Shown: piece by piece, positions 28,201 through 38,500 of the stretch
How positions within the stretch are numbered: the first letter of the stretch is position 1
Layout: the number at the start of each line of letters is the position of its first letter
Assembly (NCBI RefSeq): GCF_024171535.1
Contig: NZ_JALJZV010000003.1
Location: 124,001-188,000, forward strand
DNA length: 64,000 nucleotides
Source: Flavobacterium sp. HSC-61S13
Lineage (GTDB): Bacteria > Bacteroidota > Bacteroidia > Flavobacteriales > Flavobacteriaceae
Direction: 5' to 3'
Made by a program: the position numbers and the translations under genes
Notes under the pieces: generated by a model
Told to the model about the DNA's origin: nothing
Databases searched by the model: none
Seen by the model: the letters and a program-made list of their open reading frames with translations, nothing else

Positions 28201-31200
28201 ATCCCAGAGACAAATTGGTACTGCTGTTGTCAAATTTAGAGTATTTAGTAACCCCCGCTGCACCAAAATCGTGCACGGGTACCGTCGGTGGTTTTAATTC
28301 GGGAATCTCATCGGTCAAAAATCGAGTATATGGACTAACAACTCCCGTTGCCGACACATACAAATGCTCGTGACTTTCCCAACGATTAAGTTGTTTATTT
28401 GGCATCAATACAGCAAACTGATTGGTCACATTTCCGCTTAGACTTAATATCTGATCGAAACTGGCTTCTACCTCCTCTAGAGTTAAATTTGGATTTTCAA
28501 AAATGTCGGTACTGTTCTGACCTGCACTATTGGTTTTATTTGGATTATAAACATGAATATGATCCCCAATTATAGAGGTAAATTTCTCCGCAGCATCGAC
28601 TCCTTTATAAGCAAATTGTCCCCAATTTCGATACATATTACCCCATGCAGTAGTCAACTCAGATGAATAAATATTGGCTTTGAATAAACCTCCATTATCC
28701 CCTCCTTCTATATAATCTGTTTTGGGAGCTAGATTATTTAGTCGCACTAAATAATTGGAACCGGTATTTTGATAGGTTTTTAATCTTTCCGCAATTGCCT
28801 TATCAGCAGTATAATATTCAAAAAACACTTTGCCGCCAGCTAAATTTTCTAAAAAATATGTAGTTGTGTTAGCTACTGCGACGTAATTATTAGCAGTCAC
28901 ATCGAACCTTTGTCGTGCCACAACAGCGCCACTCGCATTAATTTTATATCTAAATTTTGCATACTGTAAGGTAGTGCCTGTATTTAATGGAGCTAATTTA
29001 CCATCTGTCCGTTTAAGAATTAAATAAATATACCGATCCTCACAAATATTCTTTGTACAATTTGGAAGAGAGAAATCATGATTAATACTAAGTTTAGTCC
29101 CGGTAAAATAATTAGTAAAATCTGAATAGGCATAACTAGTATGAACATTGCTGTAATTGGAATAGTACGGAACTGCAAAAACATGTTCTTGACCATCTAA
29201 TGAAACCAATTTGGGTTTGAATTTAGCATCTATATCTTTCCAATTCACTTCCGTATCACTCAACACCTCCACTTTAACATATTGAAAAGTAGCTGAATTA
29301 TTGTTGATTGAAGTCATATTCAAGGTCAAATTCGGAGAAGAGAAAGTAGTAATTCCATTAATAGTAGTCTTTTTTTCATATACGACCACGTTATTACCTG
29401 TAGCTGCAACAATAGCTCCACCGTTAGCTCCTTTTATATAATGCGAGACCTTAATGGTAACATCATCGCCAGTATTAAAATTAAAAGAAGGCCATTCTAG
29501 TCGATAACGTCCTGCCTTCATAAAGGTGTGTTCATAATTTGTTCCGACTATCATACTTTCTTGAAAATCAGAGGAATATTTCGGTTCTCCGGTAGCAGAT
29601 TCAAAATTTTGTGTCAAGTAAGTTACTTTAGGATTCCAAGTAACTCCGAGCTCTTTAACAGGGACTTGATTGGAATGGGTTCTAAAAAAGATTAAATCAC
29701 CCTTGACCACATTTAGTGTTTGTGTATGTGTTTTCGAACTAGACAACATCAAATAAGGTCCATAGATAAAAGCGGCCTTTTCCATATTGGTTTCGTGTAG
29801 TTTTTCAATAGAAAACTTCACTCCACTTTGAAGCGCAATATGCTCTTTAGTTATGGTACCGTCGATTTTTATTGTTCCATCTTTAGGAGCACGCCAAACC
29901 ATAACCACATCCATCAAACCGTTAGTTAAATTCAACTGTGGCATCGGATTTAAAATCGGAGCCATATCTTCTTCTTTAATAACGATAGCAGGAGTTAAAG
30001 AGCTATCAAAATTAAAAGTCGGCTCTTTGGTAACCGGATCTATATAGCCGAAATATACCCGCTCATTGTCAACCACATCCAACAGTCCATCGCCATTCAC
30101 ATCTGTCGTATAACTATACGTGCTCGACACGCTTTCAGAATTCGATTTACTGGCACTCCCGACCATGATATTGATGCTAAAAGATTCATCTGTACTATTT
30201 GAACTTGAATAATTTAAATTGGGTAAATTTTTAATTGGATAGGTTTCCGATGAGAACTTATTTCCCAAATTTTTACGGTAAAAGAAATTATTTCCTCCCT
30301 TAAAGACTTTATCAGGTAGACCATCGCCATCTATATCGGTCAATAATGTCTTGGTTTGTGAATTAGAGGAGCCCCAAGTAAAGTTTGCTCCTATAGTTGC
30401 AGCTCTACTAAAAGGCAACCAAGATGCAAGGAAAAAAGGAAGTACTGCTCCGGCCGATCCTCCTCCTCCAAAACTTGTGGATTTTCCCTCGCCACCCCCT
30501 AAGGCAGAAAGAAAAACTTTAAAATTATCATAGTCGGTTTTATAGTCCTTGTAGGTCTTATAAGTCTGTCCGTTGCTCTCAAACAAAGAGCCCGTTCCTA
30601 TATCATCATGGTAATCAAAAACATATTGTTGAATCACAGGAAGGATTGTTCGATCTCTCTGCGAATAAAAATCATCCGCTGTATGATTATTATAGTTCTT
30701 ATTGACTATCTTCTCCAATAAACTGCGCCCAAATTGCCCTTCTTTATATACAAATGAATATTCGTTGTGCATGGCACTTTCGGTAGATAATATACCACTT
30801 GTTCCGGGTTCACTATAAACTGTAGCCCGAGTTCCTGTTTTAACAACAATTTTATCAATTAAGTGTACGCTCTCGGATTCAAATCCCAATCGGTTATTGA
30901 TTTTTCTGTCTTTTCGTTGTATGGAAGGGTTATCCAATTGCTGTTTTCTAAATATTTCTATATAAAAAACATGTCTATCTCCAGCAGTTCCATTTTGAAA
31001 ATAATTGCGATTATGGTTATAAGCAATCTTCTTCAATTGATAATTTCCTTTTAAACTTGTCTGATCATATTCATATTCTATTGAATTATTGAAAGGATCT
31101 TTAATCAGAGTTAAATACCATTTTCCTCCTGAAGATATTCCATAAGTATAAACCCAACCACTCTTGTTATCTCGGACAGTCCAAGTATAATTACTGACAT

Positions 31201-33010
31201 TATTTCCAATACGCATAATTTCTATAGAGGGATCATGTACTAATTTATTAAATTTCACATTTGCCCCTCTCGGTATTAGTGCGTCTTTATGTGGCGCATA
31301 TAAAGTGTTATCACTTTTAACCAATAATAGCTCTTCTCCATTTAACAGATAGGATTCGGTTTCTTTAGTAGAATCAAAAATTGGAACTCCCCAGCGGGTA
31401 TCAATATCGATCGATTTAACAGACAAACTCCAACCCAATCCAAAGTCACCTTCATCACTACCACTACTGTAGTTAATTGAAAGATCCGGAGTCATTCCTT
31501 GTCTTCCTTGTGGAATCAACAATGGAAAACTAAGTGACGCATCTCCTCTATCGTTAATTTGAGGTACACTGACCATTGGAATATTTTCCGTTGGATTAGC
31601 CGCTTGAATCCCACTAATCGTAGTTGGAGCAAACGCATTGGTCTCGGGGCTCTCCGGTTCTTGGATGACACCAGCTAAATAATCTGTAAAGTGATTGGTC
31701 AAAGCGACTACCTCTCCCGTTTCTTCTAAAACTTCGATAACTTTAACCTTGGTCCATTGTTTGACAGTGGTGTCAAAATAAAAGACCTGAACATCTTTTA
31801 GTCCATATCCCTTTGGCAATGCGTTGATATCACATTTGATTTTGACTTTTACGTCTTTTTCAAATTTAATACCGTCTGGTAGAAAACGATAAGCCGCCAT
31901 ATTTTTAGTAACGTTCTTTAATGCCATACCCGTAGGGGCATAATCACTAGCTCTTAGTTCCTGAATAGATAAGGTAAAATCAGACGGATAACTCGCTTCT
32001 GGCAATTCTATAGCGATATGGTCTAATTCATATAATTTGGCTTCACTTGCCACCATCTTATACATCGCTTTATCAAATGGAACATCCAATGCTTTGGTTT
32101 GGTCTATTGCTTTGATTTGCGATAGAGCCACACTCTTTTTCTCTAGGGGTTGGTTGTCTTTTCTCAATTCAAAGACCAATTCCTTTTTTGAAGTGGCATC
32201 AAGGGCCACCAGGCTTTCAAAAGTGTGGTTTTTAACCGCAACTTCTTTATTGTCTAAAAACAACCGCACTGCTGGATCAGTGATCGTTACCACCCCATTT
32301 ATATATACCTCGTTAGTGGCTGTTGCTTTAACCGCTTCATTAATCAACAAGAAATCGTTTGTTGCTGCTTTTGTCTTTTCAAATTGTACATTTCGAACCA
32401 AATATCCAAAATCCTTAGTCAGATCACTGGTAAACAATACGGTATTGGTTCCCCTTTTTAAGTCGAAAGGTGATAAAAATTCCGAAACTCGTGTCCACGT
32501 TGTCTTTTTTTCGATAAAAAATCCTCCAGTACTCGTAGCTGTATTGACGCTTTTGGTAACACCCGATGCATTGGCAATACCATAGACTTCATAGGTTAAG
32601 GAGTAGGTCGCTTTAAGATCAATGTCTTCTTTGATTTCAATTTTAAACAAGTTGTCTTCTGGTGAATCAAAAGTAGTTCTTTCACTTCTCCCGATCTCCC
32701 CAAGGGCTAGATCTGCACCATAAAACACCGTCGAAGCCTCCAATTGCGACGAAGCATTTGTAGCCCGTTGGTGAGGATGCGCCTTAGCCGTAGCGCCTTG
32801 CTCTGACTCCAGATCTTGCTGTGCGACAGCAGCTGTTAACAGATCTTGTTCCAGTAATTCAGCACTGCTGTCGTAAGTACGAACAGCCGGGAAAATCATA
32901 CGGCTAATCGGTTTGGTAGTCACCGCAAAGGCTTCGACGACAAATCCGTGTAAAAAGGCTAATAGTAAAAGAGTCGAAAACTCTCTTTTATAAGAATTAA
33001 AAAATTTCAT
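22283..33010 (-). CDS. Giant SpvB/VCBS/RHS polymorphic toxin
   Basis: 3575 residues. A signal peptide (ends F-V-V-E-A-F-A) is followed by ~430 residues of beta-rich N-terminus. Then comes an SpvB/TcaC-like domain from ~470 (P-M-V-S-V-P-Q-I; F-G-L-G-W-S-L). Calcium-type VCBS/FG-GAP loops of the D-x-D/N-G-D-G form lie near 887, 970, 1625, 1720, 1800 and 1883. RHS/YD repeats run from ~2180 to ~2800, then a Cys-rich insert, then the Rhs core (Y-I-E-Y-L-P-F-G to D-P-T-G-M, ending at 3361). The variable tail (3362-3575) has a hydrophobic Gly/Ala stretch and a final ~90 residues with DHTVINENGHTTYKV, AAHINKK and TPHV...VRPARP, which resembles the polymorphic toxin type 24 domain as I recall it. The RHS shell likely encases the tail until delivery. 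There is no T9SS sorting domain. Confidence 0.9.
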   Translation of the reverse strand: MKFFNSYKREFSTLLLLAFLHGFVVEAFAVTTKPISRMIFPAVRTYDSSAELLEQDLLTAAVAQQDLESEQGATAKAHPHQRATNASSQLEASTVFYGADLALGEIGRSERTTFDSPEDNLFKIEIKEDIDLKATYSLTYEVYGIANASGVTKSVNTATSTGGFFIEKKTTWTRVSEFLSPFDLKRGTNTVLFTSDLTKDFGYLVRNVQFEKTKAATNDFLLINEAVKATATNEVYINGVVTITDPAVRLFLDNKEVAVKNHTFESLVALDATSKKELVFELRKDNQPLEKKSVALSQIKAIDQTKALDVPFDKAMYKMVASEAKLYELDHIAIELPEASYPSDFTLSIQELRASDYAPTGMALKNVTKNMAAYRFLPDGIKFEKDVKVKIKCDINALPKGYGLKDVQVFYFDTTVKQWTKVKVIEVLEETGEVVALTNHFTDYLAGVIQEPESPETNAFAPTTISGIQAANPTENIPMVSVPQINDRGDASLSFPLLIPQGRQGMTPDLSINYSSGSDEGDFGLGWSLSVKSIDIDTRWGVPIFDSTKETESYLLNGEELLLVKSDNTLYAPHKDALIPRGANVKFNKLVHDPSIEIMRIGNNVSNYTWTVRDNKSGWVYTYGISSGGKWYLTLIKDPFNNSIEYEYDQTSLKGNYQLKKIAYNHNRNYFQNGTAGDRHVFYIEIFRKQQLDNPSIQRKDRKINNRLGFESESVHLIDKIVVKTGTRATVYSEPGTSGILSTESAMHNEYSFVYKEGQFGRSLLEKIVNKNYNNHTADDFYSQRDRTILPVIQQYVFDYHDDIGTGSLFESNGQTYKTYKDYKTDYDNFKVFLSALGGGEGKSTSFGGGGSAGAVLPFFLASWLPFSRAATIGANFTWGSSNSQTKTLLTDIDGDGLPDKVFKGGNNFFYRKNLGNKFSSETYPIKNLPNLNYSSSNSTDESFSINIMVGSASKSNSESVSSTYSYTTDVNGDGLLDVVDNERVYFGYIDPVTKEPTFNFDSSLTPAIVIKEEDMAPILNPMPQLNLTNGLMDVVMVWRAPKDGTIKIDGTITKEHIALQSGVKFSIEKLHETNMEKAAFIYGPYLMLSSSKTHTQTLNVVKGDLIFFRTHSNQVPVKELGVTWNPKVTYLTQNFESATGEPKYSSDFQESMIVGTNYEHTFMKAGRYRLEWPSFNFNTGDDVTIKVSHYIKGANGGAIVAATGNNVVVYEKKTTINGITTFSSPNLTLNMTSINNNSATFQYVKVEVLSDTEVNWKDIDAKFKPKLVSLDGQEHVFAVPYYSNYSNVHTSYAYSDFTNYFTGTKLSINHDFSLPNCTKNICEDRYIYLILKRTDGKLAPLNTGTTLQYAKFRYKINASGAVVARQRFDVTANNYVAVANTTTYFLENLAGGKVFFEYYTADKAIAERLKTYQNTGSNYLVRLNNLAPKTDYIEGGDNGGLFKANIYSSELTTAWGNMYRNWGQFAYKGVDAAEKFTSIIGDHIHVYNPNKTNSAGQNSTDIFENPNLTLEEVEASFDQILSLSGNVTNQFAVLMPNKQLNRWESHEHLYVSATGVVSPYTRFLTDEIPELKPPTVPVHDFGAAGVTKYSKFDNSSTNLSLGFLGINVGKTKTKGSSSLLNDFIDINGDGFPDIIGTKIQLTAKRGGLSSKILNEDLNSRTSIEGSGKLAGGSNSGIKGSAAIGSTSGNLNLVVGNQGSASVSGSSFTTTNKVDRFYVDINGDGLIDIVQNNGKVLLNYGGTFLASTAWSSTLPFQESQTLTIGAGAGGGFSGISNMDIAAGLSISGSTSKDKITYMDVNGDGLPEKIINETTYYINLGTGFETIERTLPGAQAQKSTEVGINANVTICFYFPTIWLVGPKFCGAVVGSKGKSISSEEARYMDFDGDGFTDYVTSDNDESLTVYGSRIKRTNLLKTVIQSTGSKIELDYDIVNPIDKSVIGSTYKMPYKKWALTKVSVSDGFVGDGQNISRYAYEYFNGYKDRKERSFLGFGMTKAHILDRTGVVYRTTVTEYLNNDMTEDQLYRPGTSSDLKQFLYKKGLPKRSYTLDRTKRMLNETAYTYKFYDTAKLLTDINTTTANNAAEVKVYSEKLSVLPLVTTIKNKVVNFDEDAQNSSFTQNTEQQFIIYDKFGNVKKFSDVNRGLTVDIEYQIGVKTLSTSHRVSTTSGNQMLRLTKAFSNDGLKIHRVQKYSTPTIFYDTNYEYDRLGNLTRKIFTNGFFYFYDYGDLTGFHGNYFKIVPAKIRDGFGNETKMLVNPFGQPIKTTDVYGEVVTYKYDRFNRLMEMKGPYESEWTIRNEYISNRIAISQHNLGQGNILHTSMINDGLGRTVQVKKEILATDASPRCGGQIPKVRLAVSGDMIYDEFGRVVENYLAEEQLDCNSGAQLRNLLTTYYQGPRLDEKKVARLYDNKDRVVEELIFGTDAKTKTKYSFGTDNKGKTVFTQEVTLPEGNKSISYTDELGLQTGQKQIGSEDLWTSFTYDLLGLPKTVTNAMGHETAYNYDNLGRVTNKTLAASGITKYKYDFLSNVIEKEDANGTIITYNYQFNRLLGVVNPTIQTTFTYEPGGRLKKMEDSSGYQEFRYGKLGEVIEDNKMLIDINGDSQFFKTKYKYDSWGRILEMIYPDGEKVLYQYNRVGQLTGIRGEENIIFLRNVKYTHFDQPYYMKYGNNVVTHQEFDLTERLRASQLSSSDLLNPLISKVFSRNVYGFDKNNNITGQVNDFSQHQSIVVGGTSRKMYTYDEFNRLKSAKGQWDGLLEAHNYDLEMKYTKDHSISVKDQNHLIRDKNSGGVEHSQNSLVRNYKYNDSSKPRVGSIIGVDRNGQQLEQQLDYFENGNIKSIHNEFQTDSFVDRLFEWDANNNITKIEDNGRDGHVLNQYIYDGKGERVIKRLQGGNSLSVNGSNPQNGMYGAHEVLYPGGHLVYNRSVYTKHYYANGKRIASKIMDVTDLKDFKNRNLNSVRTSPHEGMQQRGIAQNGEGQSSIDRLDNGLIAPLPPDVAIVPPISWVVTICKDQVNILLDVLYNTAETIDCKNDILNILELHKLYLYRCVNNPDGTIGTCDKIFYDFDYCKALEEINKLVCIKRTPNGDIIDPGTGYIYDPVTGIPKDPITGLPIDNGTGNDYDRLELDCYNKFINFIDYYKDKPNKPAEYYLFLKYLRCFNDNTDECFGIGIEGTPGGPGQTPVVEWDKDRKIRIRFCDLIIPDLPVDPGLPPVDDPVFPDETLSPGINGGTWTNNPPPRIPIIADPMKQESPVWWYHSDHLGSSSYITDISGKPCQYIEYLPFGEVMVQQSTNNIFENVYKFNGKELDESTGYYYYGARYYDPGASIFLSVDPLVEQTMEPYSYVGNNPINFTDPTGMSKECEGCKGFVLSVVDNIFGSNLRNTYATDSQKYRNGVSTGNAASLLASAVLLVDGVSSIGTGGVGLVASGAATATGVGAVVGVPGAVLSGASIAKGTVEIAVGTIIGVNAMKNMESDNASSHGGGRGSNNRTADPNAVGDHTVINENGHTTYKVNNKNPNKNNNGLGFETEKRVDYKGAAHINKKTKETVNTPHVQENGSVRPARPGIDMPNK

Positions 33011-33029
33011 AGTAGTAAGGCTAAGGCAA

Positions 33030-33989
33030 TTATTTTACAATCAACTTTTGAATTGATGCTTTCGAATTGATAATAGGAATGATTAAATAGGTCGTTGCTC
33101 CCTGAAGGGTATATTTATAACTGGCACTTTCAACCGTACCCAATTCTTTGCGGAGTATGAATTTACCGTCGATGGTATAAATGTAGAAATCCACTTTCTT
33201 CGGAGAATCAAAGCTGTAAGTAACCGTAAATTCCTCCCCGCGATTCACCGGATTCGGACTTACGACCCACTGAGATTCCAATGCGCTTTGCTTTTGAAGG
33301 TTTCCACTGACCGTAAAGCCAAAATGTTCTTTTTTGCCTTGAGCATCGGAAACTACCAGAGCGAACGCTCCGGAATAATTAACAAACAAACGTGGTGAAC
33401 TCGAAATCAATTTGTCCTGAAAATACCATTCGTACTTCAACTGCTTGTCGAGACTGGCTGTGGCATAAGTCGGTTTTATCTCTAGCATTTTTGTGCCCTC
33501 TAAAACCCAATTCTCCGCCATACTGACCAAACTAGTAGTTGGTATATTTATAGCAATGTTGTGCAATTCCGCTTGATGACCGTTGACATCTCTTACCGTA
33601 AAAGCATAAGTTGAGTTAGGTAAGCTTTCTAAATCATATGATGAACCCTCACTGACAAAATAATATTCCTGTTGGGTATTGGAATCTGTTGCCGTGATGT
33701 AAAAAGGGGCTTTTCCAACCTCATTAATCCCTATAAAGTATTTTTTATTTAAACCTTTTTCATCTTCAAATACCTTTACTTTTAGTGGCTTTCTCTGCTC
33801 CAAAGTAAAGTAGTAGTACTGATTTCTTTTAATTTCAATGTCTTTAAAACGCAATCGAAGGGTATCCGTTAAGTCATTTTGAACTTCTGTACTTTGGCTG
33901 TTATATAAATAATATTCCGATTCTTTGTCGGGTGTGATTTTCCAATTCAAATCAATTTTCACATCCGCTTCCCCTTTGTTTTGTACCAA
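33030..33989 (-). pseudogene. 3' half of a T9SS type A protein interrupted by an in-frame TAG
   Basis: 319 residues from a TTG, but the reading frame is the direct continuation of the upstream half: codons after the TAG read K-R-R-W-L-V-Q-N-K. It contains beta-rich segments (FRYAF-type strands are absent; N-I-P-T-T-S-L, Y-E-W-Y-F-Q-D are seen) and ends in a type A sorting domain: S-P-N-P-V-N-R-G-E-E-F, F-Y-I-Y-T-I-D-G-K, K-L-I-V-K. Without the 5' half it has no signal peptide, so it could not be exported alone. It ends 19 nt before the RHS start. Confidence 0.75.
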
Positions 33990-34001
33990 CCATCGTCGTT
34001 T

Positions 34002-34004
34002 CTA
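34002..34004 (-). other. In-frame amber codon joining the two halves
   Basis: The minus strand reads GGT ATA TAG AAA CGA CGA TGG TTG GTA CAA. Frames on both sides are the same, so a single TAG, and not a frameshift, splits the gene. Confidence 0.85.
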
Positions 34005-34817
34005 TATACCGGATTTAGTATCGAACGTCTTTTCACCATTATTGTCGCCAGCCAGTACATAAGTCATATTGGTCGAAGGCAGTATGCCTATATTTTTCGA
34101 TTTAGACACGACAAAGGCGGTATCGGTATTGCTATAACTCGCTTCTAGATCCAGACCGAAATAATCGTCACGAGCGATACCCATTATACGATTGTTATAA
34201 GCTTTATCCAATTTTTCATCCCAGACCTTACGGTTATCACTGCTGTAATATTTGTCTTTCTGTGCTAAAGTGATGCCATACTTAACTGCCAAGTACGTCT
34301 GTATTTGTGTTCTTACTTTGGCATCGCTGCAATTGCTACAAACCAATACCTCAAACAAGTCGGATTTCGATTCCACATCATTCTCTAAATATAAAATCCC
34401 CTCACCTTTCTTTTTAAAATCCTTGTTGTAAAAATTAAAATTAACCATGGCCCCCGAAGTCAATAAACCCATATCTACCGCATGATTTCGAATAGATTTT
34501 ATACTGTCCGTATAAAAGCTATGCAAATCTCCAGCGTGGTATAGCGAAAAAATCTTTTCAGACGCTTCTTCCGTTTTGAGTACATAATAAACATAAGTAT
34601 AGGTTGACGATTCATACTTCTTATTCAAGACAGGATAGTCGCCTCTCCATCGAATCGGTATATGGTAATTAAGGGTTCCTTTTTGTTCAGCAGAAGTGCC
34701 GATACTCTTGACCCAAATGTTTCGAAATGAATCCTTGAATTTTTTTTGCCCAACCGAATCGCTCGGAATCAACAAAAAAAAACTTAATAATACGGGAAGA
34801 AATAAAGTTTTCATCAT
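34002..34817 (-). pseudogene. 5' half of a T9SS type A protein interrupted by an in-frame TAG
   Basis: 271 residues with a signal peptide (MMKTLFLPVLLSFFLLIPSDSVGQ), then a domain containing I-Q-T-Y-L-A-V-K-Y-G-I-T-L and N-R-I-M-G-I-A-R-D-D-Y-F-G-L, a pattern I associate with large secreted Bacteroidota proteins. It ends F-D-T-K-S-G-I and TAG. Together with the 33030-33989 frame it would make a ~594-residue protein with signal peptide and type A sorting domain. It is the first gene of the RHS operon and is plausibly a carrier or accessory of the RHS protein, which lacks a sorting domain (inference). Confidence 0.75.
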
Positions 34818-35424
34818 AGAATTTTAAACTAACTGATTATCCTCATCCAAAAAATGATTTTATAGACCAATTACAAAGCCAAGTATTTCAGATCGAACTC
34901 TAAAAAATTAACTTTATTTTTAGTTAAAAAAAATATCTTTAAATGTTAAACAAATTTAGTTTTATATCAATTTAAACTTTTTTTAAAACGTATTATTACA
35001 AATATTGCATTTAAATAAATTCTTAATTCGTGGTAGATTTATAAATTTACCGTCGTATATTTAAGCTATATGAAGAATTTAATAATTTTTATTAAATTAT
35101 TTAACTCAAAAACAAACAATACACACTACTAATCGTTAATTTAAAATCAGGACAACAATAATAGTTCCAAATCTGTAGCACCACGACACCTGTTTAATAT
35201 ACTTAAATTTTAAACTAAAAAAATGCATTTTTACACAATACATCCTGATTTCACCTACAATCAAAAAGCCAACTTTATTGGAATATATAAGATAATACTT
35301 CAATAATCCCCATAAACCTACCTAAATATCCAGAAAAAAAACCACTTAAAAAAGTTGTTTTCAGCACACAAAATCACTGGTTTACGCTTCTCAATAATCG
35401 ATTACAAAATGATTTTTAAACAAA
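34818..35424. other. Intergenic region without recognised gene
   Basis: About 600 nt, very AT-rich, between the toxin operon and the G3 terminators. No credible open frame, RNA gene or clear TAnnTTTG box was found; the operon promoter must lie near the right of 34817 but I cannot place it. Confidence 0.5.
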
Positions 35425-35454
35425 AAAATCCCAAGCTTTCACAGTTGGGATTTT
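35425..35454. terminator. Second terminator hairpin after G3
   Basis: 10-bp perfect stem aaaatcccaa / ttgggatttt with flanking A and T runs, ~60 nt beyond the first G3 hairpin. It could act on either strand. Confidence 0.55.
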
Positions 35455-35470
35455 GAATTTATACCGCCAA

Positions 35471-35504
35471 AAAAACAACAGCTCGCTAAGCGAGCTGTTG
35501 TTTT
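35471..35504 (-). terminator. Rho-independent terminator of G3
   Basis: Perfect stem of at least 13 bp, aacaacagctcgc / gcgagctgttgtt with loop TAA, 10 nt after the G3 stop, with an A-run on the left that becomes a U-run in minus-strand RNA. Confidence 0.8.
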
Positions 35505-35514
35505 ACTCAATTAA

Positions 35515-38500
35515 CTATTTATTGATTTGAACCCATCCCGTCTTGGTTTTACCATGGCTTACCGCCACATAATAGTAAGTGCCATCAGGAAGCGATTTAC
35601 CACCTTTGTCTTGTCCATACCATTGATCGGTATAAGTTCCTTGATAAGCATAAACCTCAGCACCGTAGCGGTTGTAAATAATCAAACTGCTGATACCGTG
35701 GTTTGACAGATCGAAGTTGTCATTTAGACCGTCGCCATTCGGTGATATTCCCTTTGGAATCGGACAATCCGCATAAGTGACTTCAAAGCTGCTTTGATCT
35801 GTACACAAACCATCTTTTGAAGAGGCATAGACATAAATTCTTTGCGCTTGAAATACCGAACTACCCACCGCTAATTCCACACCCTGACCGTCAGATTGTG
35901 TAAAGTACTTGTTGTTTGCCGGCAATGGTGCTAACACAAATACCTTGCACTGCACTTCTATATCTTCAAAAACCTCAGCCTTTACAGGATCGGTTACACT
36001 AACCGTAAACGAGATTTCCTCATAACAATCCGTCGCGTCGTTTCTCTGGAAAACATAAATCGTATAGAATCCCGCTTCCAAAATATCGCCCGCTTGATAC
36101 GTTGTTCCCGTTGCAGCCGGTCCGGAATAATACTGTTGATGTTCTTCCAATGCTCCTAAGGTATAAGTCGCACAAACCTTAACATTCTCACGCGTTGCAG
36201 GAATATTTCCCGCAACTGCTCTTATCGGTAAAACAAAAATCTCCGTACATCCCGATTGTGTGTTTTTTAGTTTGATGAATAGATCCATTTCTATACCTAC
36301 CGCTGCCAATGGATATGATTTTGGATTGGAAATCACATCGACGTCTTTTTCTGCATCAGACTTGGTTTTATAATACGCCAATTCATAGTCTGTAGGTTTT
36401 GCTTTTGACAACATTTGTGCTTCTACCGAAGTTAAGTCTATCGTTAGTGGATTTAATGAATTACGGCAGATCAGCAGGGTTTCTGGCGCATGGACCACAG
36501 TTGAAATTCTCGGGTACAACTCTACTCGAATCGCTCCATTAACTTCACAATTGATCGCCGTATAGGAACCGACGACTTTGTAGAGTCCCGTTTCAGTAAC
36601 TTCTAAGTCCGTTGCAGTCGCCCCAGGAATAACTTGATCATCTTTATACCATTGTATAGCTACATCTGCTATTCCCAGTCCAGATTTGATAACAACAGCT
36701 TCACCTTGGCAAAGGGCATTGTTGTTTTCAATAAGCATATCAGCACCCAAATCGAGTTCCCCCAGATCAAAACTACCCGCATTGAAAAACACCGCAGAAC
36801 TGTGGGAATTCACCGTACAGAAGTCCATTATAGCTAATTTGATATGGTATTTACGTCCTGGCACTACCCGTACGGTTTCAGATTCCATAGCCTTAGTCAT
36901 TCCGACAAAATCAATAGGCGCCTCTAGCGGACTATCTTGACCGTTGTCGTAATGTTTCCAGTAGTATTCCGGATTAACACTTCCACAGAAAACACCCGAT
37001 TTACTCGCATCGCGTATGGTATTTAAAGCAATTGGCGTATTGGTGTTTTTGATTTTTGCCAAGTTTTGTCCTTCTCCAGTGGTTGAATCCACCAGCCAAG
37101 CTGCAAATAAAGCCCCCGTGTCACACATATAGGTACAACCGTTGACATAACTGTTTGAAGCAAATAGGTATTCAAATTTCAGGGTTTCTTTGACCGGAAT
37201 AAAATCAAATTCCAATTGTGTTACGCGTTTATCCGCCAAAGGCCCGCCTCCAGCATCATAGATCGCATCATTTATATCTTTATCCCCCGTCCAACGATTG
37301 GTATTGGTGCCTCGTGCACCATAGGATCCACGATGCGGTCCGGGTACAAATTTCACCTCATTGGTGCTTAATACAATTCCCTCATCAAACGGAAAGATAG
37401 AACCGTTTTTATTAAAATAACCCAGCGTATTGACTGCTTGCGCAGCAGCACTACCATTTCCAACCTGATATTTCACATTGGAAACCAAATCACAATTGGA
37501 TTTGACCAAGACTTCCTTGACCAATTCTTCTACCGTATATTTATCTCCACTCGGGCTTACCGTAATCGGTGGCGTAGTGGAAGTCGTGATACACAAGTTA
37601 AAGACCAGATCTTGTTTGTAAATCAGCGGTCCACCCAAACGGATATAGTATTTTGTGCCGGGGGTTAATCCCATTAAAATGTTTTCCGTAGCAGTTGGCG
37701 TAAATGTAAAACACGATAGCGCTGTAGACATAGCTGCACAAGGCTGATCGTATAAGGCCCCTGCTACAAACAAAGACGCTTTATCTTTGGAAATACTGGC
37801 CATGTCTTTTAAACTCAACAAATGATTTGTAGCGATCGCTGTAAACTCAAACCAACCATCGTTGATCAAGTTGGTCGCACAAGTCGGAACTGGAGTCGTT
37901 GATTTGGTCGATCCAAATAAAGAAGCGCCTATTTTCACTACACAAGTTTCCGAAGGGTTAACCGGTATGTTTATAGCTCCGCCGCAATTATCATTGGCAC
38001 CAATTATAGTCCCATCCACAACAGCTGTAGACCAATTTCCTTGGGTCTCTCCATCTGCACAGACTGTTCTAATATAAATCGTATATCCCTTACCCGGATC
38101 CAAACCGCTTATAGTGGTCTTTGGAGCTCCTGATACCGGAATCGTTTTAACAGGTACAGCCGTTTCATCGTCTCCATAATTTACGACAATCACTTCCCAC
38201 TGATTCGAAGAACCGTTCTGTGTCCATTCGACATCCATAGATGTGGTAGTTTGATTGCTGACTTTAATGTAATAAGGTTCTTCACACCCCACTACTTTTT
38301 CCAAACTAACATGATCCAAATACAAATAGGAAACCGTAGCATTTTTGGAATTGACGTGCCATCCAATATTTACATCTCCTTTTACACCGTTAATAAACAC
38401 CACTTTTTCGGTGTATTTATTTAGACTGTACTTCTGTGAAGGCAACAATACTGTAGTAAACTTACTGACATCTTTCCCCTGTGTAGACAACAATACTTCA

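Noticed and set aside
33990..34004. Frameshift as cause of the split T9SS type A gene
   Set aside because: Both halves are in the same frame; a nonsense codon explains the break without any insertion or deletion.
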